Origin: Bacteroidota bacterium
GTDB lineage: Bacteria > Bacteroidota > Bacteroidia > NS11-12g > UBA955
Direction of reading: 5' to 3'
Length of the DNA: 64,000 bases
Assembly: GCA_016787485.1 (NCBI GenBank)
Contig: JAEUUL010000024.1
Coordinates: forward strand, 62,001 to 126,000
Position 1 is the first letter of the stretch, and each line of letters begins with the position of its first letter. Positions 26,394 to 34,622 of this stretch are shown piece by piece. The notes under the pieces were generated by a model. The model worked only from the letters and a program-made list of their open reading frames with translations, was not told the DNA's origin and searched no databases. The translations under genes were made by a program, and so were the position numbers.

Positions 26394-27230
26394 TTATACA
26401 ATAAATGATGCTGTGTTTGAAAATACGGATACCATTGCCGTCGTAAATGTTGATTCTTCGGTAAAAGGGTGCCCGGCTCCAAAAGTATGGTCTGTATTGT
26501 CAATTTCTATAAAAATGGAATGAATACAGGCCTCATAAATTTCAAGGGCATGACTTACGGGCACGCTGGTATCGGCAGCACCATGCAGGATGAGCAATGG
26601 AATTTCCAGTTCTGCAGCCCGGTCCGGAATGTTGAATTCGGCGGCATGCTCCTGTATGTCCTGCCAGTAAGAATAATTCAGCGGCATGGTTTGTCCGGTT
26701 CTCTGGTTAGGGATGAGTATATGGCCGTTTTCTTTCCACGCATGCTTATCCGCACCGGCAAAAGAGAAACCAAAAGCGGAAATGGCAGCCCATGTCACCA
26801 CTTGTTTTATCCGTTTATTCTTTGAGGCTGCGAGAATTGCCAGCGCACCACCGCGGCTATGTCCTGTCAGACATATCTGATCCGGATCAAGGCCGAAATG
26901 CACACCATCGCTGCAAACCCAGTCAATCACATTGTTGATTTCTGCCAGATCTCCTGAAACAGTTTGTGCGGCAAATCGTTCCGGATGTACAAACTCCATT
27001 GGGTGTTCTGCGTCTGTGCCATTGTGTGAAAAACCGATGTTGAGCACTGCAATTCCCTGTTCGCAGAAAAATTTGTGCATATGCGGAAACCAGCCCCAAT
27101 CCTTAAACCCTTTGAAACCATGACAAAACATGAGCACGGGCCAGGGACCAGCGCCAATGGGTGTAAACAGGTCTGTAAGCACGGGTAAAGCAGAAACGGA
27201 GGGGATGGCAATATTCTTCTGTATAGGCAT
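26394..27230 (-). CDS. Alpha/beta hydrolase, dienelactone hydrolase/peptidase-like
   Basis: 278 aa from ATG 27230. Catalytic pattern: nucleophile Ser in LTGHSRGGALA (near residue 123), acid in LILHGAADTSVPVSHAL, and His in IDNTDHTFGAGHPF. The oxyanion region is VLMFCHGFKGFKDW. No signal peptide, so cytosolic. The substrate is unknown; esterase or acyl-peptidase activity is likely. The upstream terminator of tRNA-Leu lies directly before it, and no exact -7 box is seen. Confidence 0.85.
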   Translation of the reverse strand: MPIQKNIAIPSVSALPVLTDLFTPIGAGPWPVLMFCHGFKGFKDWGWFPHMHKFFCEQGIAVLNIGFSHNGTDAEHPMEFVHPERFAAQTVSGDLAEINNVIDWVCSDGVHFGLDPDQICLTGHSRGGALAILAASKNKRIKQVVTWAAISAFGFSFAGADKHAWKENGHILIPNQRTGQTMPLNYSYWQDIQEHAAEFNIPDRAAELEIPLLILHGAADTSVPVSHALEIYEACIHSIFIEIDNTDHTFGAGHPFTEESTFTTAMVSVFSNTASFIV

Positions 27231-27246
27231 AGTGTAAGCGAAAGGC

Positions 27247-27278
27247 AAAAAAAATAGCCCTGAAAAACAGGGCTATTT
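27247..27278 (-). terminator. Terminator of tRNA-Leu
   Basis: 11-bp perfect stem (27252-27262 with 27268-27278), AAAAA loop on the plus strand, then eight T on the minus strand. It ends the monocistronic tRNA transcript. Confidence 0.9.
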
Positions 27279-27288
27279 GGGTTCGGAG

Positions 27289-27375
27289 TGGTGCCCAGGA
27301 CCGGAGTCGAACCGGTACGGGGGTGAACCCACAGGTGTTTGAGACCAGCGCGTCTACCAATTCCGCCACCTGGGC
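27289..27375 (-). tRNA. tRNA-Leu (anticodon CAA)
   Basis: Class II tRNA. Acceptor arms GCCCAGG and CCTGGGC pair over 7 bp; discriminator A73 and an encoded CCA (27289-27291) follow. The anticodon loop CTCAAAC gives anticodon CAA, decoding UUG. A long variable arm and a perfect T arm (ACCGG-TTCGACT-CCGGT) are present. The anticodon stem CTGGT/ACCTG has a T-T mismatch at the second pair (28-42). A -7 box TACTTTTG lies at 27393-27400. Confidence 0.96.
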
Positions 27376-27392
27376 AGGACAAATCCGGGTTG

Positions 27393-27400
27393 CAAAAGTA
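27393..27400 (-). promoter_or_regulatory. -7 box TACTTTTG of tRNA-Leu
   Basis: Exact TAnnTTTG match on the minus strand, 17 nt before the mature tRNA 5' end. It supports the box as the organism's real promoter signal, since a stable RNA needs no ribosome start. Confidence 0.65.
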
Positions 27401-27431
27401 GGGAAAATTTTGAAGTGAAAACCACAGAAAA

Positions 27432-27950
27432 TCACGGTAAAACCCGTTTTCCAAATTCAATGACGGCCATATCTGTGAGTCCGGCCGGAGAAATGGTAAA
27501 ACGGATGGCGGTGCGCACAAGGTGGAAACCCTGCATGCCACAGGAACCCGGATTGAGGCACAGCATATTTTTCAAAGCCGGGTCACGCACTATTTTCAGG
27601 ATGTGGGAATGCCCGCAAATGAATACATCAGGTGGATGATTTTTAAGTGCCGGCATGATTTTCGGATTGTATTTTCCCGGATACCCGCCAATATGGGTCA
27701 TCCAAAACCGGATACCCATCAATTCGAACCGATTGTGCAATGGAAAAATCCGGCGGATCTCCTGACCGTCCACATTTCCCCAGCAGCTGCGTACAGGTTT
27801 GCCCGATTTTTCAAGTTCGTGAAACAAATCCAGATTGAGCCAGTCTCCGGCATGCCATACCTCATCTGCTTCTGCGGCATGATGCAAAATGGCCTGGTCG
27901 TGCCAGGCATGGTTGTCGCTGATTAACAGTATTTTCAGCTTGTTTTCCAT
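27432..27950 (-). CDS. YfcE/MJ0936-type metallophosphoesterase
   Basis: 172 aa from ATG 27950. Metal-binding motifs: ISDNHAWHDQ, the following HAGDWLN, then CWGNVDG, MTHIGGYPG and CGHSHI, all typical of calcineurin-like phosphodiesterases of this small family. Note that the first motif reads DNH where DTH is typical. It overlaps the membrane glycosyltransferase gene upstream by 16 nt, so it is cotranscribed. The substrate (small phosphodiesters such as cyclic nucleotides) is unknown. Confidence 0.88.
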   Translation of the reverse strand: MENKLKILLISDNHAWHDQAILHHAAEADEVWHAGDWLNLDLFHELEKSGKPVRSCWGNVDGQEIRRIFPLHNRFELMGIRFWMTHIGGYPGKYNPKIMPALKNHPPDVFICGHSHILKIVRDPALKNMLCLNPGSCGMQGFHLVRTAIRFTISPAGLTDMAVIEFGKRVLP

Positions 27951-29197
27951 TTCGGAAATGAATATGCCACACCTGCCGCGGCAAGGGCAATTATAAATGG
28001 AATAACCGGCAGGATATAGCGGGCACTTCCAACCGGTCCTGTGAGGACAACGATGTAGACTACAGGTAAGGCAAGCCACCAAACCCGCGCGGGGCCACGC
28101 AGCAATGCAAGCACAGCCATTATCAGACGTATAGCAGCGAACAACGTAAAAACCATGATGTAAAAAAGGTAATACCTGGGCTGCCGGACCAATGCCCCCA
28201 AGCCCCCACCCTCTTTGATTCCCATAAGTCCTTCTGCCTGAGGCAATTGAAAAAATGCGACAAAATCATATCTGCCGGGATCAATCAGCGCAAGTAGTCC
28301 TCCTCTTAAATGTAACCACAGATACTGCCACATATTTCTTTTTAATACTTCGGTAGTTTGTGATCTCATATAGCTGTATTTTTCAGCAAAAGTCCTGTTC
28401 AGCATGGCAGAATCACCAGACTTGTAGAATTGCTCTGCATCGCTTAGCAATGGTCTGATATTGTATTCATAGGCATTCACAACAGGTATTGAACTATAAT
28501 GAAATACATCTGTATTTTTTTCATTGATAAATGAGAATGCGAACACCAGACCTGCGGGCAACAATGCAGTTGTTTTCTTCCATCCGGGCAATAAGACTAC
28601 ACCTGCCAGTGCCAACCAGGCCAGAGGCATAAATACGGGTTTGAGCAGTACCAAACAACACAAGAACAAAATAGCGGAAATCCATTGTCGGTTCTGGCAG
28701 GCTGAAAAAAGGAACAGGATACAGACCAGAACTGCAATTTCGGGCATAACCATAGGAGAGTAATAGAAAAGCAATGGAAATGAGAGGAATAAAAGAAACA
28801 GCAGTTTCTCTGAAAACAACAACTTCGCTTTTCTCAGAATACGGAGAGTAATGACCGGAACAAATAGGGCCAGAATGGTTTGCAATAAACAGGTAAGCCA
28901 CATCCATTGTGTAAGCAGCAACCACAGCGGATAACCAACTGTGCGCCGGGTTTGGGGCAACCAGATTTCACACTCAGAATGAGCAAAGTCACAGACACTC
29001 CATGTACCATTTGCAGTCAGGTTATGCGCAGCCTGCAGATATTCTCTGCTGTCTGTAAGTGTTGCAGGGTAAGCCAGTTGTTTCAGCCAGGCGAGTATCA
29101 GCAGCAACACATACCCCTTATAGGCATTGGAAGATTTCCAGGATTGGATACAATCCCTGAAAAGCGAAAAGTCCCGGTTTTTCAATGAAAATACCAA
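27935..29197 (-). CDS. Polytopic membrane protein, GT-C/ArnT-like glycosyltransferase
   Basis: 420 aa with about ten hydrophobic segments. A long loop with TLTDSREYLQAAHNL after the first helix has an acidic residue where GT39/ArnT-type lipid-linked sugar transferases carry the catalytic Asp. The C-terminal GPVGSARYILPVIPF pattern (xRYxxPxxP) is typical of this superfamily. It probably transfers a sugar from a polyprenyl-phosphate donor on the periplasmic side. Overlaps the downstream phosphodiesterase by 16 nt and the upstream 157-aa membrane gene by 16 nt. Confidence 0.72.
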   Translation of the reverse strand: MVFSLKNRDFSLFRDCIQSWKSSNAYKGYVLLLILAWLKQLAYPATLTDSREYLQAAHNLTANGTWSVCDFAHSECEIWLPQTRRTVGYPLWLLLTQWMWLTCLLQTILALFVPVITLRILRKAKLLFSEKLLFLLFLSFPLLFYYSPMVMPEIAVLVCILFLFSACQNRQWISAILFLCCLVLLKPVFMPLAWLALAGVVLLPGWKKTTALLPAGLVFAFSFINEKNTDVFHYSSIPVVNAYEYNIRPLLSDAEQFYKSGDSAMLNRTFAEKYSYMRSQTTEVLKRNMWQYLWLHLRGGLLALIDPGRYDFVAFFQLPQAEGLMGIKEGGGLGALVRQPRYYLFYIMVFTLFAAIRLIMAVLALLRGPARVWWLALPVVYIVVLTGPVGSARYILPVIPFIIALAAAGVAYSFPKWKTS

Positions 29198-29655
29198 AAC
29201 CGTGCTGCCGATAAAATGACCAGAAAAAATGCCAAACCCACAGCAATTTCAAACCGGTTGATGAATTGAACGCCGAGGGCAAGCAGTATTCCCAAACCAC
29301 TTAATGCCAGGCTCATTCGTCTGGGTCCATGGGGATTGCCGGCCATATATTCTTCACCGTCCTGAAAACTGATATAACCGATGCCTTTTATCCCATGAAA
29401 CAGTGGTGTGGCATATAGGGTAATGGTATCTCCAGTTCTGATTTCGTTAAACATGATGGATGAGATTGAAACGGCATTTCCGCTGCGGGTAATCATTTCT
29501 ATATGATTTCCATATTTCGTTGTCGTATGGTAAAAGTCTGCAACAACTTCCTGATGTTCCCGTGCAGGTAAAAAATCATCCACCAAAAACACCAGGGTGA
29601 GTGCAAGTAACCCTATGGAAAGATAACGCGCCAGGCGAAGGATTTTCAGTTCCAT
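29182..29655 (-). CDS. Small membrane protein of unknown function
   Basis: 157 aa from ATG 29655. Helix one is about residues 9-26 (YLSIGLLALTLVFLVDDF). A soluble central part of about 80 residues follows, and two further hydrophobic segments (MSLALSGLGILLALGVQF, then IAVGLAFFLVILSAARFWYF) close it. The stop overlaps the downstream GT-C gene by 16 nt, which suggests a shared role with it. I do not recognise a family. Confidence 0.72.
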   Translation of the reverse strand: MELKILRLARYLSIGLLALTLVFLVDDFLPAREHQEVVADFYHTTTKYGNHIEMITRSGNAVSISSIMFNEIRTGDTITLYATPLFHGIKGIGYISFQDGEEYMAGNPHGPRRMSLALSGLGILLALGVQFINRFEIAVGLAFFLVILSAARFWYFH

Positions 29656-29671
29656 TGCCTGAGGTTCCGGG

Positions 29672-30994
29672 TCAGATTTCGCGGTTAATGTCCCACTGTT
29701 CAAGATAGTCGGCCACACGGCGTACAAACATCCCTCCCAATGCACCATCCACCACGCGGTGATCGTAGCTGTGGCTCAGGAACATCATGTGTCGCACCGC
29801 GATTACATCTCCGTATTCGGTTTCGAGCACTGCGGGTTTCTTGCGAATGGCACCAATGGCCATAATAGCTACCTGCGGTTGATTGATTACCGGAGTTCCC
29901 ATCACATTGCCAAATGAACCCACATTGGTTACGGTGTAAGTGCCACCCTGAATTTCATCCGGAGAAAGCTTGTTCACCCTGGCACGGTTGGCCAGATCGT
30001 TTACCACACGGGTAAGTCCCAGAAGATTCATGGTATCGGCATTCTTGATTACCGGCACTATCAGGTTTCCGCTTTGCTGTGCCACAGCCATACCTACGTT
30101 GATGTTTTTGCGTTTGATGATATTTGTGCCGTCAACAGACACATTGATCATTGGGAAATCTTTAATGGCACGGGCAATGGCTTCCACAAAAATGGGCGTG
30201 AAGGTGATATTCTCCCCTTCCCTTTTTTTAAAGTCATTCTTTACTTTGTCCCTCCACATCACCATGTTGGTTACATCTGCTTCTACAAAACTGGTAACGT
30301 GCGGACTCACATGCTTGCTCATCACCATATGATCGGCAATCAGTTTGCGCACACGGTCCATTTCTATGATTTCATCACCGGCATTTACTGCAACAGCGGG
30401 AGCTTTAATTTCTACTGTTTGAGCCGCAGTGGTTTTAGCGGCTGGGGCAGCAGGGGCAGAAACAGGGGCCGGGGCGGAAGGGGCACTGCTGCGGTTTGCA
30501 ACATATGATAAAATATCGGCCTTGGTAACCCTCCCCTCTTTGCCGGTTCCCGGTATCTGGTCGAGTTCATCCATGCTGATGCCCTCTGTGCGTGCAATAT
30601 TGATGACCAGAGGTGAATAAAACCGGCTTCCTTCACTGGCCGCCAGTGCTGGAGCCGGTTTGGCGGCTTCTATGGTTTTTTCTATTTGTGCGGCTGCTTT
30701 TTCCACAACAGGTGCGGGGTTCTCCACCACCGGAGCAGTTGCACCGGCAGCACCACTGGTTTGAATCATGGCAACCGGATCACCCACTTTTACCACATCT
30801 CCGTCATTGTAAAGCTTGCGCGCCAGGATACCGGCTTCGGTGCTGGGAATTTCGCTGTCTACCTTGTCGGTGGCAATTTCAACGATGGGTTCATCCTTTT
30901 CTACGCGGTCTCCTTCGTTCTTCAACCAGCGTATAATGGTGGCTTCGGCAATGCTTTCGCCCATTTTGGGCATCAGGATGGGTTTTTCTGACAT
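29672..30994 (-). CDS. 2-oxoacid dehydrogenase E2 (dihydrolipoyl acyltransferase)
   Basis: 440 aa. Lipoyl domain 1-75 with the lipoylated Lys in EIATDKVDSEIPS (near residue 43); Ala/Pro-rich linker; E3-binding domain RFYSPLVINIARTEG... (about 125-165); second Ala/Pro linker; catalytic CAT domain about 210-440 with His in SYDHRVVDGALGG. It could belong to the branched-chain 2-oxoacid or 2-oxoglutarate complex; the ATDKVDSE lipoyl motif is common in branched-chain E2. E1 and E3 genes are not in the window. GATTTTTG upstream is a one-mismatch -7 box. Confidence 0.93.
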   Translation of the reverse strand: MSEKPILMPKMGESIAEATIIRWLKNEGDRVEKDEPIVEIATDKVDSEIPSTEAGILARKLYNDGDVVKVGDPVAMIQTSGAAGATAPVVENPAPVVEKAAAQIEKTIEAAKPAPALAASEGSRFYSPLVINIARTEGISMDELDQIPGTGKEGRVTKADILSYVANRSSAPSAPAPVSAPAAPAAKTTAAQTVEIKAPAVAVNAGDEIIEMDRVRKLIADHMVMSKHVSPHVTSFVEADVTNMVMWRDKVKNDFKKREGENITFTPIFVEAIARAIKDFPMINVSVDGTNIIKRKNINVGMAVAQQSGNLIVPVIKNADTMNLLGLTRVVNDLANRARVNKLSPDEIQGGTYTVTNVGSFGNVMGTPVINQPQVAIMAIGAIRKKPAVLETEYGDVIAVRHMMFLSHSYDHRVVDGALGGMFVRRVADYLEQWDINREI

Positions 30995-31063
30995 AGGTAT
31001 TGAGGTGCAAAAATCTGCTTTTTCGGCCGCAAGCCCAAATTTTAACCGAATACAAACTGAAAC

Positions 31064-32002
31064 TCAGTCTTCGCTGCTGTCAGAACCGGCGTCCAGTTCC
31101 CCCATCATGCCCAGCTGCCGCATAAAGGACTCCACCTTGTTTTGTCCGGCTACATTGCGAATTTCGGAGTATGCGTAGTGCAAATTCCGGAGCATTCGTT
31201 TCAGAATTTCAACATTTGCGCAGGGTTCATAAAAAACCGGATCCTGCTCCACTTTTATAACCTGCAGGAAATCGTCAATGTTTTTTTGAACAAAAATCTG
31301 TCCGCGGCTGAAAGGATTGAGGTAGAATAGCACATCTCCGTACCACTCGCGTTGCAGTATCCCATCCGTTTTCAGAGGAACTCCTCCGGCAATATGGCTG
31401 TCATCGCACCAGGCCAGCACAAAATGCTGGGGAAGATTTACACCAAAAACCGGCATACCCAGACGCTGGGCAATCACTGAATACAGAATACATAACGTAA
31501 TGGGATTGCCCCTGCGGGTTTCGATAACGCGGTTGATGAGTGAATTGTCCGGTGCATGGTAATTTTCGTTGTTTCCCGTCATACCCTGCCGGTCAAAGAA
31601 AATATGATTGAGTGCGTGTACCTTATCATAGGGTGATTGAGCATTGAACAATGCTGGCCAGGCATCCGCCTTCACTTTTTCAATAAAATGATGAACCAGA
31701 TGGGTATTGAGACCCGGATACTGGATTCTGGCCACCATGATTGCGGCCTCAAGCAAATCGGTACCCCCTTTATCCAGCCATTTGGCTATATCAGTATGCA
31801 ATGCATTTTGCTGAATGGCCTGAATGATTTCTTCAATCCGGGCGGCTATCAACGGGTCCTGGTTTGTTTGCCAATAAGCTTCCAGCGAGGGCAAGACCTC
31901 CATACCCTCGGCAAAAAAACGGCTTTCCACGGCCTTCACGATTCCCTCATCCGTGTCATCCAGCAGAAACAGCATGGCCTCAATTTCAGTGGGTCTGAGC
32001 AT
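31064..32002 (-). CDS. SirB1/transglutaminase-like domain protein
   Basis: 312 aa. Conserved segments of the SirB1 family (Transglut_core2): a Trp/Asn-rich LNHIFFDRQGMTGN, then RRGNPITLCILYSVIAQRLG (the active-site Cys region) and VNLPQHFVLAW (His region). Cytosolic, no signal. SirB1 proteins associate with isoprenoid/LPS regulation in some proteobacteria, but the role in Bacteroidota is unknown. A SirB1 protein is about 250-290 aa; this one has a longer N-terminus. Confidence 0.84.
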   Translation of the reverse strand: MLRPTEIEAMLFLLDDTDEGIVKAVESRFFAEGMEVLPSLEAYWQTNQDPLIAARIEEIIQAIQQNALHTDIAKWLDKGGTDLLEAAIMVARIQYPGLNTHLVHHFIEKVKADAWPALFNAQSPYDKVHALNHIFFDRQGMTGNNENYHAPDNSLINRVIETRRGNPITLCILYSVIAQRLGMPVFGVNLPQHFVLAWCDDSHIAGGVPLKTDGILQREWYGDVLFYLNPFSRGQIFVQKNIDDFLQVIKVEQDPVFYEPCANVEILKRMLRNLHYAYSEIRNVAGQNKVESFMRQLGMMGELDAGSDSSED

Positions 32003-32046
32003 ACAATCGTTCTCCTACATAAATGTAAAACGATGAACCGGTATAA

Positions 32047-34608
32047 TTATTTTTTCTTTGTGGTACGGGGAGCTTTGGAAGCCGCTTTTTTCACTGTGCT
32101 TTTTGCGCCTCCTCTTGCCGCCCCTTTTGCGCCGGCTTTCGCAGTTGTTTTGGGGGTTGCTTTAGAAACCAGTTCCATGGCATTTTCAAAAGTGAGTGAT
32201 TCCGGATCGGTTCCCTTGGGCAATGGGATATTCTGTTTTTTATAGCTCAGATACGGGCCGTACCGGCCCTTCAGTACCTGAAGTTCCTTGTCCTGATCGA
32301 AGACCTTTAAGGTTTTGCTTCTGTCCGACTCTTCTTTGGCCTTTATCAGTTCAATGGCTCTGTCCAATTTTATACCAGAGGGGTCTTCTCCACGCGGAAT
32401 GGATATAAATGCGCTTCCGAATTTAATAAATGGACCAAAACGACCTTTGTTTACAGTAAGAGTCTCTCCTTCATACACCCCGATTTCAATGGGAAACTGT
32501 GGTGCTGATAAGGCTGCACGCAATAGTATTTCTGCTTCATCCGGAGTCATCGCCACCAAATCGGTTCCCCGGGGCACAGAGTAGAACTTTTCGCCCAGTT
32601 TCAGATATGGTCCGTAGCGGCCAATGCCAGCAATGACGGGTTGTCCTTCAAATTGCATCACCTCGCGGGGCAGAGCAAACAATTTCATGGCATCATCCAG
32701 GGAAATGGTTTCAATACTCTGTCCTTTCTGGAGGCTGGCGAACTGAGGCTCATCCCCATCTTCTTTCGTGCCTATCTGCACCAGCGGGCCAAAACGACCT
32801 ATACGCACAATGACCTTGCGACCAGTCTTGGGATCCGTTCCCAAGGCTCGTTCCCCTGTAACCCGGCTGGCTGTTTCGGTAGTCTTTTCCACACTTTCAT
32901 GAAAAGGATTGTAAAAGCCATCTATCATAGACTGCCAGCCTTTCATCCCCTGCGCTATCTCGTCAAATTCCTTCTCCACCGAGGCCGTAAAGCCATAATC
33001 CATGATTCCGGTAAAATTGCTCAGTAAAAAATCGGTAACCAATATTCCGATATCAGTAGGAAACAATTTGTTCTTCTCATACCCATAGTTTTCAGACCTG
33101 GATTCTGCCTTTATCTGGTCGTTGATAAGACTCAACACCTGAAAATTCCTCTTTTTGCCATCCCGGCTTTCCGTTACTACATAGCCTCTCTTCTGAATGG
33201 TGCTTATAGTAGGTGCATATGTGGAAGGTCTGCCTATGCCCAACTCTTCGAGTTTCTTTACCAGGCTTGCTTCTGTGTACCGGGGGGCGGGTTTGCTGAA
33301 ACGTTCAGTGGCAACCACGGATTGAGCTTTCAACACATCACCGTCATTTACCCTGGGCAACAAACCGGACTCTTCCTCTTCCTCATCTTCATCGCTGCTT
33401 TCCAGATATACTTTTAGAAATCCTTCAAACTTTATGACTTCACCTTCAGCCACAAACTTCTCCTTGTTGCCGGAGTTCCCGATTTCTATGATGGTTTTTT
33501 CAAGCTCAGCCTTTGCCATTTGGCTTGCTATGCTGCGCTTCCATATCAGTTCGTACAGTTTGCGCTGTGCATTGTCATCACCGGCACTCTGATTTTCAAA
33601 GTAAGTGGGCCTTATAGCTTCGTGCGCTTCCTGGGCATTTTCATTTTTGGTGGTAAAATTCCTGGGCGAAGAAAATTGGGCCCCAAACAGAGAAGTAACC
33701 TCTTTTTTAGCAGCCTCAATCGCCGTCTGACTCAGGTTTACAGAATCGGTACGCATATAGGTTATGTGTCCGTTTTCGTACAGTCGCTGTGCCAGCTGCA
33801 TCGTGCGGCTCACATCGTAACCCAGTTTACGGCTTGCTTCCTGCTGCAGGGTGCTGGTGGTAAACGGCGGCGCCGGGCTGCGGAAAGCAGGTTTCACCTC
33901 GGTGCCCAATACCTTATAACCGGCTCCCACCAGACTTTGCAGAAATGCATGCGCTTCTTCGGATGTTTTGAACCTCTTGGGGCACTCCGCTTTGAGCAAT
34001 TTGCCTTCAGGTGTCTGAAACTCAGCGGTTACCCGAAATTCGGATTTGGAGTCGAATTCATTGATTTCCCGTTCACGTTCCACCACAAGACGCACAGATA
34101 CAGATTGCACCCTTCCGGCAGACAACTGGGGTTTTACCTTTTTCCACAATACCGGCGACAATTCGTACCCTACCAGACGGTCAAGCACCCTGCGGGCTTG
34201 CTGGGCATCGACAAGGTATTTATCAATCTTTCTGGGATTCTCAATGGCTTTCAGTATGGCCGGTTTTGTGATTTCGTTGAATACAATCCTGCGTGTGCTG
34301 CTTTCTTTTAATCCCAAGGCATCGAACAAATGCCAGCTGATGGCTTCCCCCTCGCGGTCTTCGTCCGTTGCCAGCCATACAACTTCTGCATCAGTGGCCA
34401 ACTTCTTCAGTTCCCTGACAAGGTCTTTCTTATCCGGAGATATCTCGTACCGGGGCACATAGCCATTCTTTACATCTACAGCATCATCGCCTTTGGAAAG
34501 GTCGCGGATATGTCCCATACTGGACTTTACCGTAAAATCCTTACCCAGGTATTTTTCGATGGTTTTGGCTTTGGCCGGGGACTCGACAATTACTAAGTTT
34601 TTAATCAT
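32047..34608 (-). CDS. topA: DNA topoisomerase I
   Basis: Relaxes negative supercoils via a 5'-phosphotyrosine. 853 aa from ATG 34608. N-terminal Toprim (LVIVESPAKAKTIEKYLG, then LATDEDREGEAISWH); active-site Tyr in GHITYMRTDSVNLS; FTTSTLQQEASRKLG nearby. The C-terminus has four Toprim_Crpt-type repeats (GRFGPLVQIG, GRYGPYLKLG, GRFGPFIKFG, GRYGPYLSYK) in place of Cys4 zinc fingers, then a Lys/Ala-rich DNA-binding tail. An upstream in-frame ATG (34653) is rejected because the -7 box follows it. Confidence 0.97.
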   Translation of the reverse strand: MIKNLVIVESPAKAKTIEKYLGKDFTVKSSMGHIRDLSKGDDAVDVKNGYVPRYEISPDKKDLVRELKKLATDAEVVWLATDEDREGEAISWHLFDALGLKESSTRRIVFNEITKPAILKAIENPRKIDKYLVDAQQARRVLDRLVGYELSPVLWKKVKPQLSAGRVQSVSVRLVVEREREINEFDSKSEFRVTAEFQTPEGKLLKAECPKRFKTSEEAHAFLQSLVGAGYKVLGTEVKPAFRSPAPPFTTSTLQQEASRKLGYDVSRTMQLAQRLYENGHITYMRTDSVNLSQTAIEAAKKEVTSLFGAQFSSPRNFTTKNENAQEAHEAIRPTYFENQSAGDDNAQRKLYELIWKRSIASQMAKAELEKTIIEIGNSGNKEKFVAEGEVIKFEGFLKVYLESSDEDEEEEESGLLPRVNDGDVLKAQSVVATERFSKPAPRYTEASLVKKLEELGIGRPSTYAPTISTIQKRGYVVTESRDGKKRNFQVLSLINDQIKAESRSENYGYEKNKLFPTDIGILVTDFLLSNFTGIMDYGFTASVEKEFDEIAQGMKGWQSMIDGFYNPFHESVEKTTETASRVTGERALGTDPKTGRKVIVRIGRFGPLVQIGTKEDGDEPQFASLQKGQSIETISLDDAMKLFALPREVMQFEGQPVIAGIGRYGPYLKLGEKFYSVPRGTDLVAMTPDEAEILLRAALSAPQFPIEIGVYEGETLTVNKGRFGPFIKFGSAFISIPRGEDPSGIKLDRAIELIKAKEESDRSKTLKVFDQDKELQVLKGRYGPYLSYKKQNIPLPKGTDPESLTFENAMELVSKATPKTTAKAGAKGAARGGAKSTVKKAASKAPRTTKKK

Positions 34609-34622
34609 ATACCAGCTGGTGG

